Source of the DNA: Gluconobacter cerevisiae
Lineage (GTDB): Bacteria > Pseudomonadota > Alphaproteobacteria > Acetobacterales > Acetobacteraceae
Reading direction: 5' to 3'
Assembly (NCBI RefSeq): GCF_015244675.1
Contig: NZ_JABCQO010000002.1
Location: 370,233 to 434,232 of the forward strand
Length of the DNA: 64,000 nt
Shown: piece after piece, positions 18,117 to 26,596 of the stretch
How the letters are laid out: each line of letters opens with the position of its first letter
How positions within the stretch are numbered: position 1 is the first letter of the stretch
Program-made: the position numbers and the translations under genes
The notes under the pieces: model-generated
Told to the model about the DNA's origin: nothing
What the model saw: the letters and a program-made list of their open reading frames with translations, nothing else
Databases searched by the model: none

Positions 18117-18638
18117 TCAGGCTTCGCCGGCGGGTTCCGGGAACTGCTGGGCGCGCTTGGCCTGCCACAGGGCCACGAAGTCGATCGGCTGAAGCACGAC
18201 GGGCGGGAAACCACCGTCACGCGTGACATCGCTGACGATGGCGCGGACATACGGGAAGATCAGGCGCGGCACTTCAACCAGCAGGATCGGCTCGACCAGT
18301 TCCTGCGGCGGGTTGGTCAGCGTCACGACGGCAGCATAGGTCAGTTCGGCGATGAACACCGTACGACCGGCCTGTCCGCCTTCCTGTGCGGGCGGTTCAG
18401 CGGCTTCGGCGCGGACGGCCAGAGCGACTTCATAGACGGCCTGGTCTTCTTCCAGACGGTTGGCCTGAACGTCGATGTTGACGGAAATCTGCGGGGCAGA
18501 GCGCAGCGTTGCGAAAATGGACGCGCCAGCCGGAACTTCGAAGGAGAGGTCCTTCGTGTATTGCAGGTTGATGGCGAGCGGCATTGCCGGCACGTTTTCC
18601 TGACCCATCACGGTGTTGTCGGCAGTGTTCTCTGACAT
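18117..18638 (-). CDS. secB: Protein-export chaperone SecB
   Basis: A 173-residue acidic protein with SecB landmarks: LAINLQYTKDLSFEVP, INIDVQANRLEEDQAVYEVAL-like central strand, VTLTNPPQELVEPILLVEVPRLIFPYVR, and the proline-rich C-terminus with a peptide-binding groove sequence (GGFPPVVLQPIDFVALW). It keeps preproteins unfolded and hands them to SecA. In many alphaproteobacteria secB is divergent from a Tim44-like gene, as here. Confidence 0.96.
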   Translation of the reverse strand: MSENTADNTVMGQENVPAMPLAINLQYTKDLSFEVPAGASIFATLRSAPQISVNIDVQANRLEEDQAVYEVALAVRAEAAEPPAQEGGQAGRTVFIAELTYAAVVTLTNPPQELVEPILLVEVPRLIFPYVRAIVSDVTRDGGFPPVVLQPIDFVALWQAKRAQQFPEPAGEA

Positions 18639-18845
18639 GCGGTCTCCGGTTCCGCAGGGGCGAACCCCATGGCGGACATCGATTGAAACGATTGCGATCC
18701 CTCGGCGGTAGCATGATGTCTGCTGCGCGCCAAGACACGGTTCTGGCCGACAGATGGTTGAGATCAGAGAGATTGCACCCTATCTGTAGGGCAACAGATC
18801 TTTAACCGGGCGCTGCAAAGTCCGGACAGTGAGAAACAGAGCTTC

Positions 18846-19640
18846 ATGTCTTCTGACGACATTCACCTTCCCGCGGGCCTCATGGCACATGCGGGCCATT
18901 CTTTCCCCTGGGACCTCGTGGTCCTGTTCGTGCTCGCCGTAGTGCTGGGTGTGAGGTTGTACCGTGTGCTCGGCCGTCGCGTCGGGATGCAGGGTGTGCG
19001 CCAGGAACGTCCGGGCGGTGGCCGGTTCGGCTTCGGACCGCAGAAGGGCTCTGCTCCTGATGCCGCACGCCCCGGTACGCCACCGCCGCTGCCGGGACAG
19101 GCTTCGGGCAAGGGCGATAATGGTGCGTTCGCTGTTACCGTGCCGGATGTGGAGTATGAAATTCCCGCACCCGTGACCCGTGTCGGTGGCGTTCTGGCTG
19201 AAATTGGAACGACTTTCCCCGGGTTTTCGCCTTCAGGCTTCCTGAAAGATGCCGAGGACACATTCCGGCAGGTTGTTCCGGCTTTCGCTGTCGGAGATCG
19301 TGCTGCGCTGGAAAAACTGCTGACGCCTGCTGCTCTGGAGAGCTTTTCGGCTGCGATCGACGTGCGGACGCAGGCTGGTGAAACGCAGCGGAGCGATCTT
19401 CGCGGCGTTGAGAGCCTCTCCATTCTGGACGCGATGCTGGTGTCTGCGGACGACGGGCAGCGCACAGGCCGAATCGAGGTGCGGATCGTGTCGCGACAGG
19501 TGAATATCCTGACCGATTGTCAGGGTGAGCCAGTGCTCGGGACCGAAGCCGTTACCGAATTCCATGATCTGTGGCTGTTCGAGCGTGTGGCTGGACAATC
19601 CGATGTACAATGGCGCCTTGCGGCGTCCTGCCCGGCCTGA
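18846..19640 (+). CDS. Tim44-like domain protein (TimA family)
   Basis: A 264-residue protein with one N-terminal membrane anchor (WDLVVLFVLAVVLGVRLY near residues 23-39), a Gly/Pro-rich linker (about 50-100) and a C-terminal Tim44/NTF2-like domain (about 130-264; FLKDAEDTFRQVVPAFAVGD, EFHDLWLFER). Alphaproteobacterial TimA proteins are inner-membrane relatives of the mitochondrial presequence motor subunit; their exact role is unsettled. It lies next to secB (divergent) and upstream of mltA, the usual alphaproteobacterial order. Confidence 0.88.
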   Translation: MSSDDIHLPAGLMAHAGHSFPWDLVVLFVLAVVLGVRLYRVLGRRVGMQGVRQERPGGGRFGFGPQKGSAPDAARPGTPPPLPGQASGKGDNGAFAVTVPDVEYEIPAPVTRVGGVLAEIGTTFPGFSPSGFLKDAEDTFRQVVPAFAVGDRAALEKLLTPAALESFSAAIDVRTQAGETQRSDLRGVESLSILDAMLVSADDGQRTGRIEVRIVSRQVNILTDCQGEPVLGTEAVTEFHDLWLFERVAGQSDVQWRLAASCPA

Positions 19641-19682
19641 TCGTTTTTCGAGATTTTTTTGTTCGAGTTTTCTGTCTGTCCG

Positions 19683-20825
19683 ATGAAAAAACTGCTGACT
19701 CTGATGACGCTCGGCGTGCTGTGCGGCTGTACGCCGCAGGAGGCGCCGTCGTCGCTTTCGCTTTCTCCCGTAGGATATGATTCGCTGGCCGGATGGGGGC
19801 AGGAGGATTTTGCATCGCTGATGCCGCTGCTTCGGGAGGAGTGCCATCGGTTGACGCAGTTGCCGCCTGAAACGCTTCTCGGCGGAAGCGACGCCATCAG
19901 TTACGGGCGCCATGCTGCCGATTGGAGCAATGCCTGCACGGCGCTGGCGACGGCAACGGACGCAAGAACATATCTGGAAACATGGTTCCAGCCTTACGAG
20001 ACTGGCACTGAGGCGTTCTATACCGGTTACTTCGAGCCACAGATTCCTGCGTCCCTGACACGCGGCGGTGAGTATCAGACGCCGGTCTATGGCCGTCCGC
20101 ATGATCTTGTCCGGGCGAAGGCGACCAATGGCCAGATGGTGAGCGGTCGATGGGTGAACGGACAGTTCGCGCCTTATTACGATCGGGCCGCGATTGATGG
20201 CGGTGCGCTGGAAGGGCAGGGGCTCGAAATTGCCTGGCTGAAAAACCCGATCGATCTGTCATTTTTACAGATCCAAGGCTCGGGGCGACTGATCCTTCCC
20301 GATGGCGGCCAGGTGCGTGTGAGCTATGACGGGCGCAACGGGCAGGCCTATGTGCCGCTGGGGCGTGTGCTTGTGCAGCAGGGCGAACTGCCTGCGGATG
20401 GTGTCAGCATGGACAGCATCCGGAACTGGCTGGAGACGCATCCGGACCAGATGATGTCTGTGCTGGAGCGTAATCCGAACTATGTCTTTTTCCGTCGTGA
20501 CGACGGCAATCTGGCGCAGGGACCAAGGGGGGCGTTCGGGATGCCGCTGACGGCCGGGCGTTCCGTAGCGGTTGACCGGTCTCTGGTACCGTTTGCGATG
20601 CCGCTCTGGGTTGAGACGAAGCTGCCCTATGGTGCGGGGCAGCTCGTCACATGGGATCATCTGGTGTTCGCGCAGGATATCGGGACCGATATCAAGGGCG
20701 CTGGCCGGGCTGATCTGTTCACCGGTTGGGGCGCGAGTGCGCAGTCCATCGCCGGTAACCTTCATGCGCATGGCTGGATGGTGCTGTTCCTGCCGCGACC
20801 GCCTGCAGAACCTGCCGCGCAATGA
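19683..20825 (+). CDS. mltA: Membrane-bound lytic murein transglycosylase A
   Basis: A 380-residue precursor lipoprotein. The start at 19683 gives MKKLLTLMTLGVLCGC, a signal peptide with the acylated Cys at residue 16; the in-frame start 8 codons earlier spoils this. MltA domain landmarks: FYTGYFEPQIPASLTRG, PVYGRPHDL, IDLSFLQIQGSGRLILPDGG and, in the 3D domain, FAQDIGTDIKGAGRADLFTGWG with the catalytic Asp. It cleaves glycan strands to 1,6-anhydro-muropeptides at the outer membrane. It overlaps the next gene, a DNA methyltransferase, by ATGA. Confidence 0.95.
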   Translation: MKKLLTLMTLGVLCGCTPQEAPSSLSLSPVGYDSLAGWGQEDFASLMPLLREECHRLTQLPPETLLGGSDAISYGRHAADWSNACTALATATDARTYLETWFQPYETGTEAFYTGYFEPQIPASLTRGGEYQTPVYGRPHDLVRAKATNGQMVSGRWVNGQFAPYYDRAAIDGGALEGQGLEIAWLKNPIDLSFLQIQGSGRLILPDGGQVRVSYDGRNGQAYVPLGRVLVQQGELPADGVSMDSIRNWLETHPDQMMSVLERNPNYVFFRRDDGNLAQGPRGAFGMPLTAGRSVAVDRSLVPFAMPLWVETKLPYGAGQLVTWDHLVFAQDIGTDIKGAGRADLFTGWGASAQSIAGNLHAHGWMVLFLPRPPAEPAAQ

Positions 20826-21640
20826 TCCGCAGTCGCCGGGAAAAACTCGGTGTTCATACGCTGATCCGGGGAGACTGCACGACGGTTCTCAAGCGGATGC
20901 CAGCGCAGAGCGTGGATGTGGTGGTGACATCGCCGCCCTATAATCTGGGTGTGTCCTACCGGACATATCAGGACCGCCTGCCCGAAAACGCGTATCTGGA
21001 CTGGCTGGAAGAAGTCTGCACCAGTCTGTGTCGTGTGATGAAAGATGACGGATCGTTTTTCCTGAATATTGCGGGGTCGTCGTCCCAGCCCTGGTTGCCG
21101 TTCGAGTTGATGACACGGTTGCGCAAGCTGTTCGTGCTTCAGAATCACATCACCTGGATCAAGTCGATTTCGGTCGGCGAGATTACGTACGGGCATTTTA
21201 AGCCGCTGAATTCTGCGCGCTTCGTTAACCGCAACCATGAGCATGTGTTCCATCTGACCAAGACGGGGACCGTGCCGGTTCAGAGACTTGATGCGGGTGT
21301 GCCGTTTACGGACAAGAGCAATATCGTGCGCCGTCAGCACATCACGGACCGGCGGTGCCGGGGTGATACGTGGTTTATTCCCTACGAGACGGTGCGCAGC
21401 CGCAAGGAGAAGTTCAGTCATCCGGGGACATTCCCGGTGGCGCTTCCCGAAGCGTGTATCCGGCTGCACGGACTGCGACCGGGCGGCGTGCTGCTCGATC
21501 CGTTCATGGGGTCCGGGACGACGCTGGTTGCGGCGGAGCGGATGGGGTGCGTGGGGATCGGAATTGATACCGACACGTCCTATGTGAACGTGGCGCGCAA
21601 GAGGGTGCGGGCTGCGATCGATCATGAGGACGAAGATTAA
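20822..21640 (+). CDS. DNA methyltransferase, beta-class (N6-adenine or N4-cytosine), no restriction partner
   Basis: A 272-residue SAM-dependent DNA methylase. Catalytic motif IV TSPPYN is at residues 36-41, and SAM motif I (DPFMGSGTT) is near the C-terminus at about 226-234, which is the beta-class order seen in CcrM and in m4C enzymes. SPPY is commoner in N4-cytosine enzymes and DPPY in N6-adenine ones, so the base is uncertain. No endonuclease gene is adjacent; the enzyme appears to be an orphan. It overlaps mltA by 4 bp, so it is probably translated from the same message. It lacks the extra C-terminal domain typical of CcrM (about 350 aa). Confidence 0.88.
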   Translation: MIRSRREKLGVHTLIRGDCTTVLKRMPAQSVDVVVTSPPYNLGVSYRTYQDRLPENAYLDWLEEVCTSLCRVMKDDGSFFLNIAGSSSQPWLPFELMTRLRKLFVLQNHITWIKSISVGEITYGHFKPLNSARFVNRNHEHVFHLTKTGTVPVQRLDAGVPFTDKSNIVRRQHITDRRCRGDTWFIPYETVRSRKEKFSHPGTFPVALPEACIRLHGLRPGGVLLDPFMGSGTTLVAAERMGCVGIGIDTDTSYVNVARKRVRAAIDHEDED

Positions 21641-21676
21641 TCGACGACACCTGTTTTTCTGACAGGTTCAATCACT

Positions 21677-21706
21677 TTGACTTTGCGTGTCACTTTTCGA
21701 CATTAT
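21677..21706 (+). promoter_or_regulatory. Predicted sigma-70 promoter of the cytochrome peroxidase gene
   Basis: TTGACT at 21677-21682 and CATTAT at 21701-21706 are separated by 18 bp, giving 5/6 and 4/6 matches to consensus. The start of transcription would fall inside the palindrome that follows. Confidence 0.5.
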
Positions 21707-21720
21707 CACGGCACCGTGAT
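21705..21720. promoter_or_regulatory. 16-bp palindrome at the predicted transcription start
   Basis: ATCACGG-CA-CCGTGAT is a perfect inverted repeat overlapping the -10 edge and start site of the peroxidase promoter. This is the geometry of a repressor operator. The 10-mer GATCACGGTG recurs on the minus strand at about 29089-29098, upstream of the small DUF2934 gene. Confidence 0.45.
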
Positions 21721-21736
21721 CATGAGGAGAAAAGTG

Positions 21737-23209
21737 GTGCGTTCCAGCACGATTACAAAGGGAATTGCCGGTCTGGTAGCGCTGGGCGTTGTCGCCTGGG
21801 GCGGGACTGTCACATATCTCGAGCATTTCGATCATGCTGGAGCACCGCAGCTTCCTGCCAGCAGCCCGACGCGTCAGGACCCGACGGCCATGGCGGCATT
21901 TGCGGCCCTGCGCGAAGTGCGCTGCGATTACTGCCATACGCAGAATGCGAACCTGCCGTTCTATTTCAGCTTGCCGCTGGCCAACCAGATCATGAAGCGC
22001 GATCTGGTGCAGGGACAGCGTCATTTCGAATATGCGCCTGTTCTGGCCGCGTTGCAGCAGGGCAAGCCGCCTTCGGTCGAGCAGCTTTCGCGCATCGAGG
22101 AAGTCATCACCCAGAACCGTATGCCGCCTGCGGCTTATCTGCTGATGCATCCGCATGCCCATCTGAACGAGAAGCAGCGCGTGGACATCCTGAACTGGGT
22201 GCGTGAACAGCGCGAGCGTTATTATGCGACGCGGGGCGTGGCAGCGCAGTTCCGTGGCGAGCCGATCCAGCCAATTCCCGAGAATGTGGGCGTGGACTGG
22301 AAGAAGGCTGAGCTTGGTCGGGCGCTGTTCTTCGACAAGGGCCTGTCGGGTGACGGAACGCTCAACTGCGCAAGCTGTCATGGTCTGGACAAGGGCGGCG
22401 TGGACAACCTGACGACCGCGACGGGTATTGGGGGCCAGAAGGGGCCGATCAATGTGCCCAGCGTCTATAATTCCGTGTTCAGCATGTCCCAGTTCTGGAA
22501 CGGGCGTGCGAAGGATCTGGCGGAGCAGGCAGCAGGGCCGGTCATGAACCCGATCGAAATGGGATCGCATGACTGGGCGACGGTGGCCGAGCATGTTCGG
22601 AGCACACCGGGCTATGCCGGGCAGTTTGAGGCAGCTTTCGGTTCCGATCAGATCGACAAGGACACGATCACGGGCGCGATTGCGGAATATGAAAAGACGT
22701 TGATCACGCCGGATAGCCGTTTCGATCTGTATCTGAAGGGCGATGCGAAGGCGATTACGGCGCAGGAAAAGCGCGGCTATGAGCGCTTCAAGGAAATCGG
22801 TTGTTCGGGTTGCCATAGCGGTATTGCTGTTGGTGGCGACGCTTACGAGATTCTGGGACTGGAAGGTCCGTATTTCGAGAACCGCCACACGAAGCTGACG
22901 GCTGCGGATGAGGGGCGTCTGTCTGTGACGCATACGGAAGGCGATCGGGCGCGGTTCAAGGTTCCAAACCTGCGTAATGTCGAGCTGACGGGGCCGTGGC
23001 TGCATGATGGTTCGGCCACCACGCTGGAGCAGGTCGTGCGGGAAATGGCGCGTTACGAGACGCCGGATCGGGATATTGCCGATCAGGATGTCACGGATAT
23101 CGTGGCGTTCCTCAAGACGCTGACGGGCAAGTACGAAGGTATTCCGTTGAAGGATGTGCCAGCCGATCAGCCTTTACAGGCTCCGGCAGCTGCCCCCGCT
23201 TCGAACTGA
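21737..23209 (+). CDS. Tri-haem cytochrome c peroxidase (YhjA-like)
   Basis: A 490-residue protein with an N-terminal membrane anchor (GIAGLVALGVVAWGG) and three CXXCH haem-attachment motifs: CDYCH at 63-67, CASCH at 211-215 and CSGCH at 356-360. The last two belong to the di-haem bacterial cytochrome c peroxidase/MauG core (AELGRALFFDKGLSGDG, FWNGRAKDLAEQA, VPNLRNVELTGPWLHDG). The first lies in an extra N-terminal cytochrome domain as in E. coli YhjA, a quinol-linked peroxidase. It reduces hydrogen peroxide in the periplasm. I chose GTG 21737 because AGGAG lies 7 bp upstream; that AGGAG would be inside the gene if the ATG at 21722 were used. Confidence 0.9.
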   Translation: MRSSTITKGIAGLVALGVVAWGGTVTYLEHFDHAGAPQLPASSPTRQDPTAMAAFAALREVRCDYCHTQNANLPFYFSLPLANQIMKRDLVQGQRHFEYAPVLAALQQGKPPSVEQLSRIEEVITQNRMPPAAYLLMHPHAHLNEKQRVDILNWVREQRERYYATRGVAAQFRGEPIQPIPENVGVDWKKAELGRALFFDKGLSGDGTLNCASCHGLDKGGVDNLTTATGIGGQKGPINVPSVYNSVFSMSQFWNGRAKDLAEQAAGPVMNPIEMGSHDWATVAEHVRSTPGYAGQFEAAFGSDQIDKDTITGAIAEYEKTLITPDSRFDLYLKGDAKAITAQEKRGYERFKEIGCSGCHSGIAVGGDAYEILGLEGPYFENRHTKLTAADEGRLSVTHTEGDRARFKVPNLRNVELTGPWLHDGSATTLEQVVREMARYETPDRDIADQDVTDIVAFLKTLTGKYEGIPLKDVPADQPLQAPAAAPASN

Positions 23210-23235
23210 AGTCTGCGGAAAATGCAGGAATGAAC

Positions 23236-23267
23236 AACGGCCCCGGATCATCCGGGGCCGTTTTTTT
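23236..23267 (+). terminator. Rho-independent terminator after cytochrome peroxidase
   Basis: AACGGCCCCGGA and TCCGGGGCCGTT form a perfect 12-bp stem with a TCA loop. The T-tract runs on to 23267. It ends the rightward peroxidase message and lies 21 bp from the stop of the convergent hydrolase gene. Confidence 0.95.
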
Positions 23268-23288
23268 GTGGGCTGTGTCTGTAAGGGC

Positions 23289-24482
23289 TTATTGCGGAAC
23301 GGGGTTGCACTGCGGCGGAACGGGCTGACCGGTCATGACTTCGTTGGTGAAGATTGCGGAGTCCGCCAGAGAGTCGTTGACCGTCTCACTGTGATTCAGA
23401 CCCTTGTAGAGATGCGCCTGAACAAGCGATCCGGCGGCGCAGGCGGCTTTAACCAGCCCGAGCTGAAGCGCAGGCGGGACGTCACGGTCTTCTGTGCCCG
23501 TCCCGGTGAAAAGGGGCTGCGCCAGCTTGAGGGTTGGGAATTCCATACCCTTTAGTGCCGGGCTGATGGCCTTGAGGAAGGTCGGCTGGAGCATGTTGTG
23601 CAATGTCAGGCCAGCAGCTTGTGTCTGCTGAGACAGAGATGTCAGGCATTCATGCGCGGCTTTGCGGTAGAGAGGCAGCGCTTTGGGGGTGAAGGCTTCT
23701 TCGGGGCGGAAATGCGGGCCGTGTCCTGCCAGTCCGGTGGCAAGGTAGAGAACGTAATCGACGAGCGGGCTGTAGCCTGCGTCGGGCTGAGCGGCATTCT
23801 TGAGCAGCTCCCCGAGAAGTTCGGGCGTGACGTAAGGGGCACCGGTGGCCACGGTGCCGCGGATGTCCAGTTCGGGGGCGTAGGTGGGGGCATAAGCTGC
23901 CGTGGCGACGGCAGCACCTCCGCCCTGAGACTGGCCGACGATCATGATTTTGTTTTGCAGGTCCGGCACGTTGGCCAGTGCGGCACGGATGCTGTCGAGG
24001 ACGCTATAGGCTTCGACGCGGGTGTCCAGATAGGCGTGCGTGCCGGGTCCGCCGAGGCCCTGATAGTCCGTTGCGACCACGGCGAAACCGCGCTTCATCC
24101 ATGTCGAAAGATAGGTGCTGTTGCGATCGTTATAGGGGTTGAGGGAGGGCGCGCAGCTATCGTCAACGCCAACAGTACCATGCGCCCAGGCGACGATCGG
24201 CCAGCCGCCTTTTGGTGCGGGGTCGGGGGGAAGGATGATTTCCGCCGTGACGGGAACGAGACCCTTCCCGGTAAGACCGTTCGTTGAAAGATAGGTGATG
24301 CGCAAAGCGCGCCCGGCGTCCGGAAGGCTGAGTGCTGCGGCCAAGGGTGCCAAGGCTGTGATGGTTCCGGGTTTCTGGACGCCGGAGGAGGGGGCGGCAT
24401 GGGCCGCGCTGGCGAGCCCGCTGAAACAAAGGGCGGTGCTTGCGAGTAGAGGGGCGAATTTGCGCAGGAAAGGCAGGGGCAT
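23289..24482 (-). CDS. Secreted alpha/beta hydrolase (secretory-lipase-like)
   Basis: A 397-residue precursor starting at ATG 24482 (AGGA seven bases upstream). The signal peptide is clear (FAPLLASTALCFSGLASAAHA, cleavage near residue 30). The nucleophile elbow GQSQGGGAA supplies the catalytic Ser, and AWAHGTVGVDDSCAPSL resembles the oxyanion region of the secretory lipase (LIP) family. A C-terminal segment with GTEDRDVPPALQLGL and HLYKGLNHSETV probably holds the Asp and His of the triad. It should act on esters outside the inner membrane; the substrate is unknown. Confidence 0.82.
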   Translation of the reverse strand: MPLPFLRKFAPLLASTALCFSGLASAAHAAPSSGVQKPGTITALAPLAAALSLPDAGRALRITYLSTNGLTGKGLVPVTAEIILPPDPAPKGGWPIVAWAHGTVGVDDSCAPSLNPYNDRNSTYLSTWMKRGFAVVATDYQGLGGPGTHAYLDTRVEAYSVLDSIRAALANVPDLQNKIMIVGQSQGGGAAVATAAYAPTYAPELDIRGTVATGAPYVTPELLGELLKNAAQPDAGYSPLVDYVLYLATGLAGHGPHFRPEEAFTPKALPLYRKAAHECLTSLSQQTQAAGLTLHNMLQPTFLKAISPALKGMEFPTLKLAQPLFTGTGTEDRDVPPALQLGLVKAACAAGSLVQAHLYKGLNHSETVNDSLADSAIFTNEVMTGQPVPPQCNPVPQ

Positions 24483-24578
24483 AGAAGATCCTAGGTCGGT
24501 CTTGGGCCGGTCTGGCGATGCAAGCGAGACTGACGGCATGGCCCTCAACGTCAAGTGAATTTAAAATGGCTTTGACGA

Positions 24579-24788
24579 TCAATCGTCCTGCGCCAGCCGA
24601 CGGTCGGCGGCCTTATCGATCCGGGCGTGCTCTTCCGTCGTGAGCAGACCGCGTTCGTATTCCTGTGTGGCGCGGGCCTTGGCGTTGCTGGCACGGGCGC
24701 GGGTGTCGATCGGGTAGGCGCGCTTTTCAGGCAGGGCGAAGGCGCTGTCGGGAAGGTTATCGCGCTCTTCCTGTGTCAGATGGCTCAT
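24579..24788 (-). CDS. Small protein with LPDSAFALPEKRAYPI motif (DUF6582-like)
   Basis: A 69-residue soluble protein starting at ATG 24788 with AGGA close upstream. The N-terminal EERDNLPDSAFALPEKRAYP resembles a short motif found in many small bacterial and phage proteins of unknown function (DUF6582-like). The rest is helical and charged. It lies between the secreted hydrolase and the Smr-domain gene, divergent from the latter. Confidence 0.6.
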   Translation of the reverse strand: MSHLTQEERDNLPDSAFALPEKRAYPIDTRARASNAKARATQEYERGLLTTEEHARIDKAADRRLAQDD

Positions 24789-24944
24789 GGTCCTGTTCTT
24801 TCGGAAAATGTAACCTGAGATGTAAACGCATCCGTAGGCGGAAAGTCCCGAAAGAACATTGTTCAATGGTACCGGAAGCCGTTACATGCTCGGGGCCTGA
24901 ATTTCCGGATGGACAAGGGCGGCCGGACAGGAAGTGAGGGCAGT

Positions 24945-25508
24945 GTGGCGAAGCGGGATCTGAGGGAGGAGGAAGCGACGCTGTGGCGGATGGTTGTCCG
25001 CGATATCAAGCCGTTACGGTCTCCGCGCTCCCCGCGTCGTATGGTGCCTGTGCCCAAGGTCAAACCTTCTGCCCCCATACCAGAGGTAGCGCGCTCCATA
25101 CCCGTCGTGACGGGACGCTCTTTCCTGCCTGTGCAGTCTGAGCAGCCGAAACCGCGTCCTGCGGAGCTTTCAGTGGGTGTCCGGGCGCCGGGGCTGGATG
25201 ATACTAGCTGGAAACGTCTGTCACGCGGGCAGATGAAGGTGGATGCGCGGCTCGATCTGCATGGTTATGTCGTGCAGGAGGCGTTTGAGCGGCTGTATGA
25301 TTTCATGCAGCGCGCGCGGGTGCGGAACTGGCGCTGTGTGGAGGTTGTGACGGGGCTTGGAAGCGGGCAGACCAGCGGGCTCATTCGTCGCGAGCTTCCG
25401 ATGTGGCTCCAGCGGGGGGATCTGCGCTCAATGGTTCTGGCTGTCGTGCATCCTCATGCGGCCAATCACGGATCAGTCCGTATTCTGCTGAAAACACGTC
25501 GGCGCTGA
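24945..25508 (+). CDS. Smr (small MutS-related) domain protein
   Basis: A 187-residue protein. The first 85 residues are basic and proline-rich and probably unstructured. The Smr domain occupies about 95-187: the LDLHGYVVQEAF motif, VVTGLGSGQTSG (variant of the T-G-x-G motif) and a VHPHAANHGSVRILLK end. Smr domains bind or nick branched nucleic acids or RNA. I chose the GTG at 24945, which has GAGGG five bases upstream; an ATG at 24909 is in frame but has no ribosome site. In many alphaproteobacteria this gene directly follows mltA; here 4 kb intervenes. Confidence 0.85.
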   Translation: MAKRDLREEEATLWRMVVRDIKPLRSPRSPRRMVPVPKVKPSAPIPEVARSIPVVTGRSFLPVQSEQPKPRPAELSVGVRAPGLDDTSWKRLSRGQMKVDARLDLHGYVVQEAFERLYDFMQRARVRNWRCVEVVTGLGSGQTSGLIRRELPMWLQRGDLRSMVLAVVHPHAANHGSVRILLKTRRR

Positions 25509-25513
25509 ATTTG

Positions 25514-26596
25514 TCAGATGTGGCGGGTTTCCTGCCCTTCGCGCCAGCGCGGCGTATTGACGGCGAGCCAGCGACGCAGTGCCAGTGTGGCCCCCAGATC
25601 GGGAACGGCTCGTGAGAGGAACGGAGCAGCGTTCTCACCCGTGACCAGTTTGAAATGATGTGTTTCGGCCCAGCGCCTGACACCGGCATCCGCAGTGGCA
25701 GCCGTGCAGGCGCGGTTCCACTGTGTGACGATTTCAGGCGGCGTCAGCATGGGGAGTGCGATGGCCATGGCGGTGTCTGCCGCAGCGGAAACAGCCTGCC
25801 AGGCATGATAGAACGGGCCTTCAGGAGCGCGGTGCCGCGCCTGCTGATAGGCTTCCATGAAAATGGGGATGGTCGTCGAATGCGTGTCCGTCAGATCGCC
25901 GGTGTAGTAAATTGCACTCGTGTCTTCCGGTAGGTTGGCGAGGACATCATCAAGCGGTCGGTCGAGCGTATAGGGAGAAATCTGCACTGCATCGACGGTG
26001 CCTTCGTGCAGGGCGGTCAGGGCATTGGATGAATCCACATAACCGGGAACGGGAATGGGGCGCAGGCCGAGAAGTGAGAGGCCCATCAGGGCATTCAGTT
26101 CGGGGCCGCCAATGCGGGAGACGGCAAGGCGGACGGGATGATCGTGGAAAAAACCCGTCAGACGACTGCGCAGGGTTTTATGTAATTCGGTCCGGGCAAT
26201 GACGACAGTTGTGGTGGAAGCCACCAGGACGGGAGTCCAGCGTCCGAAATCGTAATGGACGCGGGAATCGCCTGTCAGGGACGCCAGAAGTGTGGCGCCC
26301 GGAAAGGCCAGCGCTGTGTTGCCGTCGGGGGCGCTGTTGGCATCGAACAGGTTTGCGGCGCGAACACCGTCCTGTCCGATATCGGGTGTCAGTGCGAGAG
26401 GTGTCGCCAGATCCAGCGCATGGGAAATGGCACCACTTGCCAGTTCCGCGAACTGGCCTGGAATGGAGGCGAGCGTACCGCCCAGAAGGAGTTGAACATC
26501 CGTCAGGCTCCCGGCACGGGCCGGGGTGTTCAGGAAGGGAGCGGTTCCGCCAAGGGCCGCTAGCCCCTTCAGGGCTGCACGTCGGGTCAGTCTCAC
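25514..26596 (-). CDS. Tat-exported periplasmic binding protein (TTT/Bug-like)
   Basis: A 360-residue protein with a twin-arginine-type signal ([15 protein letters not shown], then a PARA cleavage site near residue 28). The body resembles tripartite tricarboxylate transporter (Bug) receptors: [20 protein letters not shown] at the N-terminus and a later [19 protein letters not shown] ligand-domain region. No TctA or TctB membrane partners are nearby. The start overlaps the hemF stop by 4 bp, so it is co-translated with hemF; the functional link is unclear. Ligand unknown. Confidence 0.68.
   Translation of the reverse strand: MRLTRRAALKGLAALGGTAPFLNTPARAGSLTDVQLLLGGTLASIPGQFAELASGAISHALDLATPLALTPDIGQDGVRAANLFDANSAPDGNTALAFPGATLLASLTGDSRVHYDFGRWTPVLVASTTTVVIARTELHKTLRSRLTGFFHDHPVRLAVSRIGGPELNALMGLSLLGLRPIPVPGYVDSSNALTALHEGTVDAVQISPYTLDRPLDDVLANLPEDTSAIYYTGDLTDTHSTTIPIFMEAYQQARHRAPEGPFYHAWQAVSAAADTAMAIALPMLTPPEIVTQWNRACTAATADAGVRRWAETHHFKLVTGENAAPFLSRAVPDLGATLALRRWLAVNTPRWREGQETRHI

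Noticed and set aside
21668..23005. A 445-codon open frame on the minus strand
   Set aside because: Antisense of the tri-haem peroxidase; no recognisable motif, and it crosses the predicted promoter.
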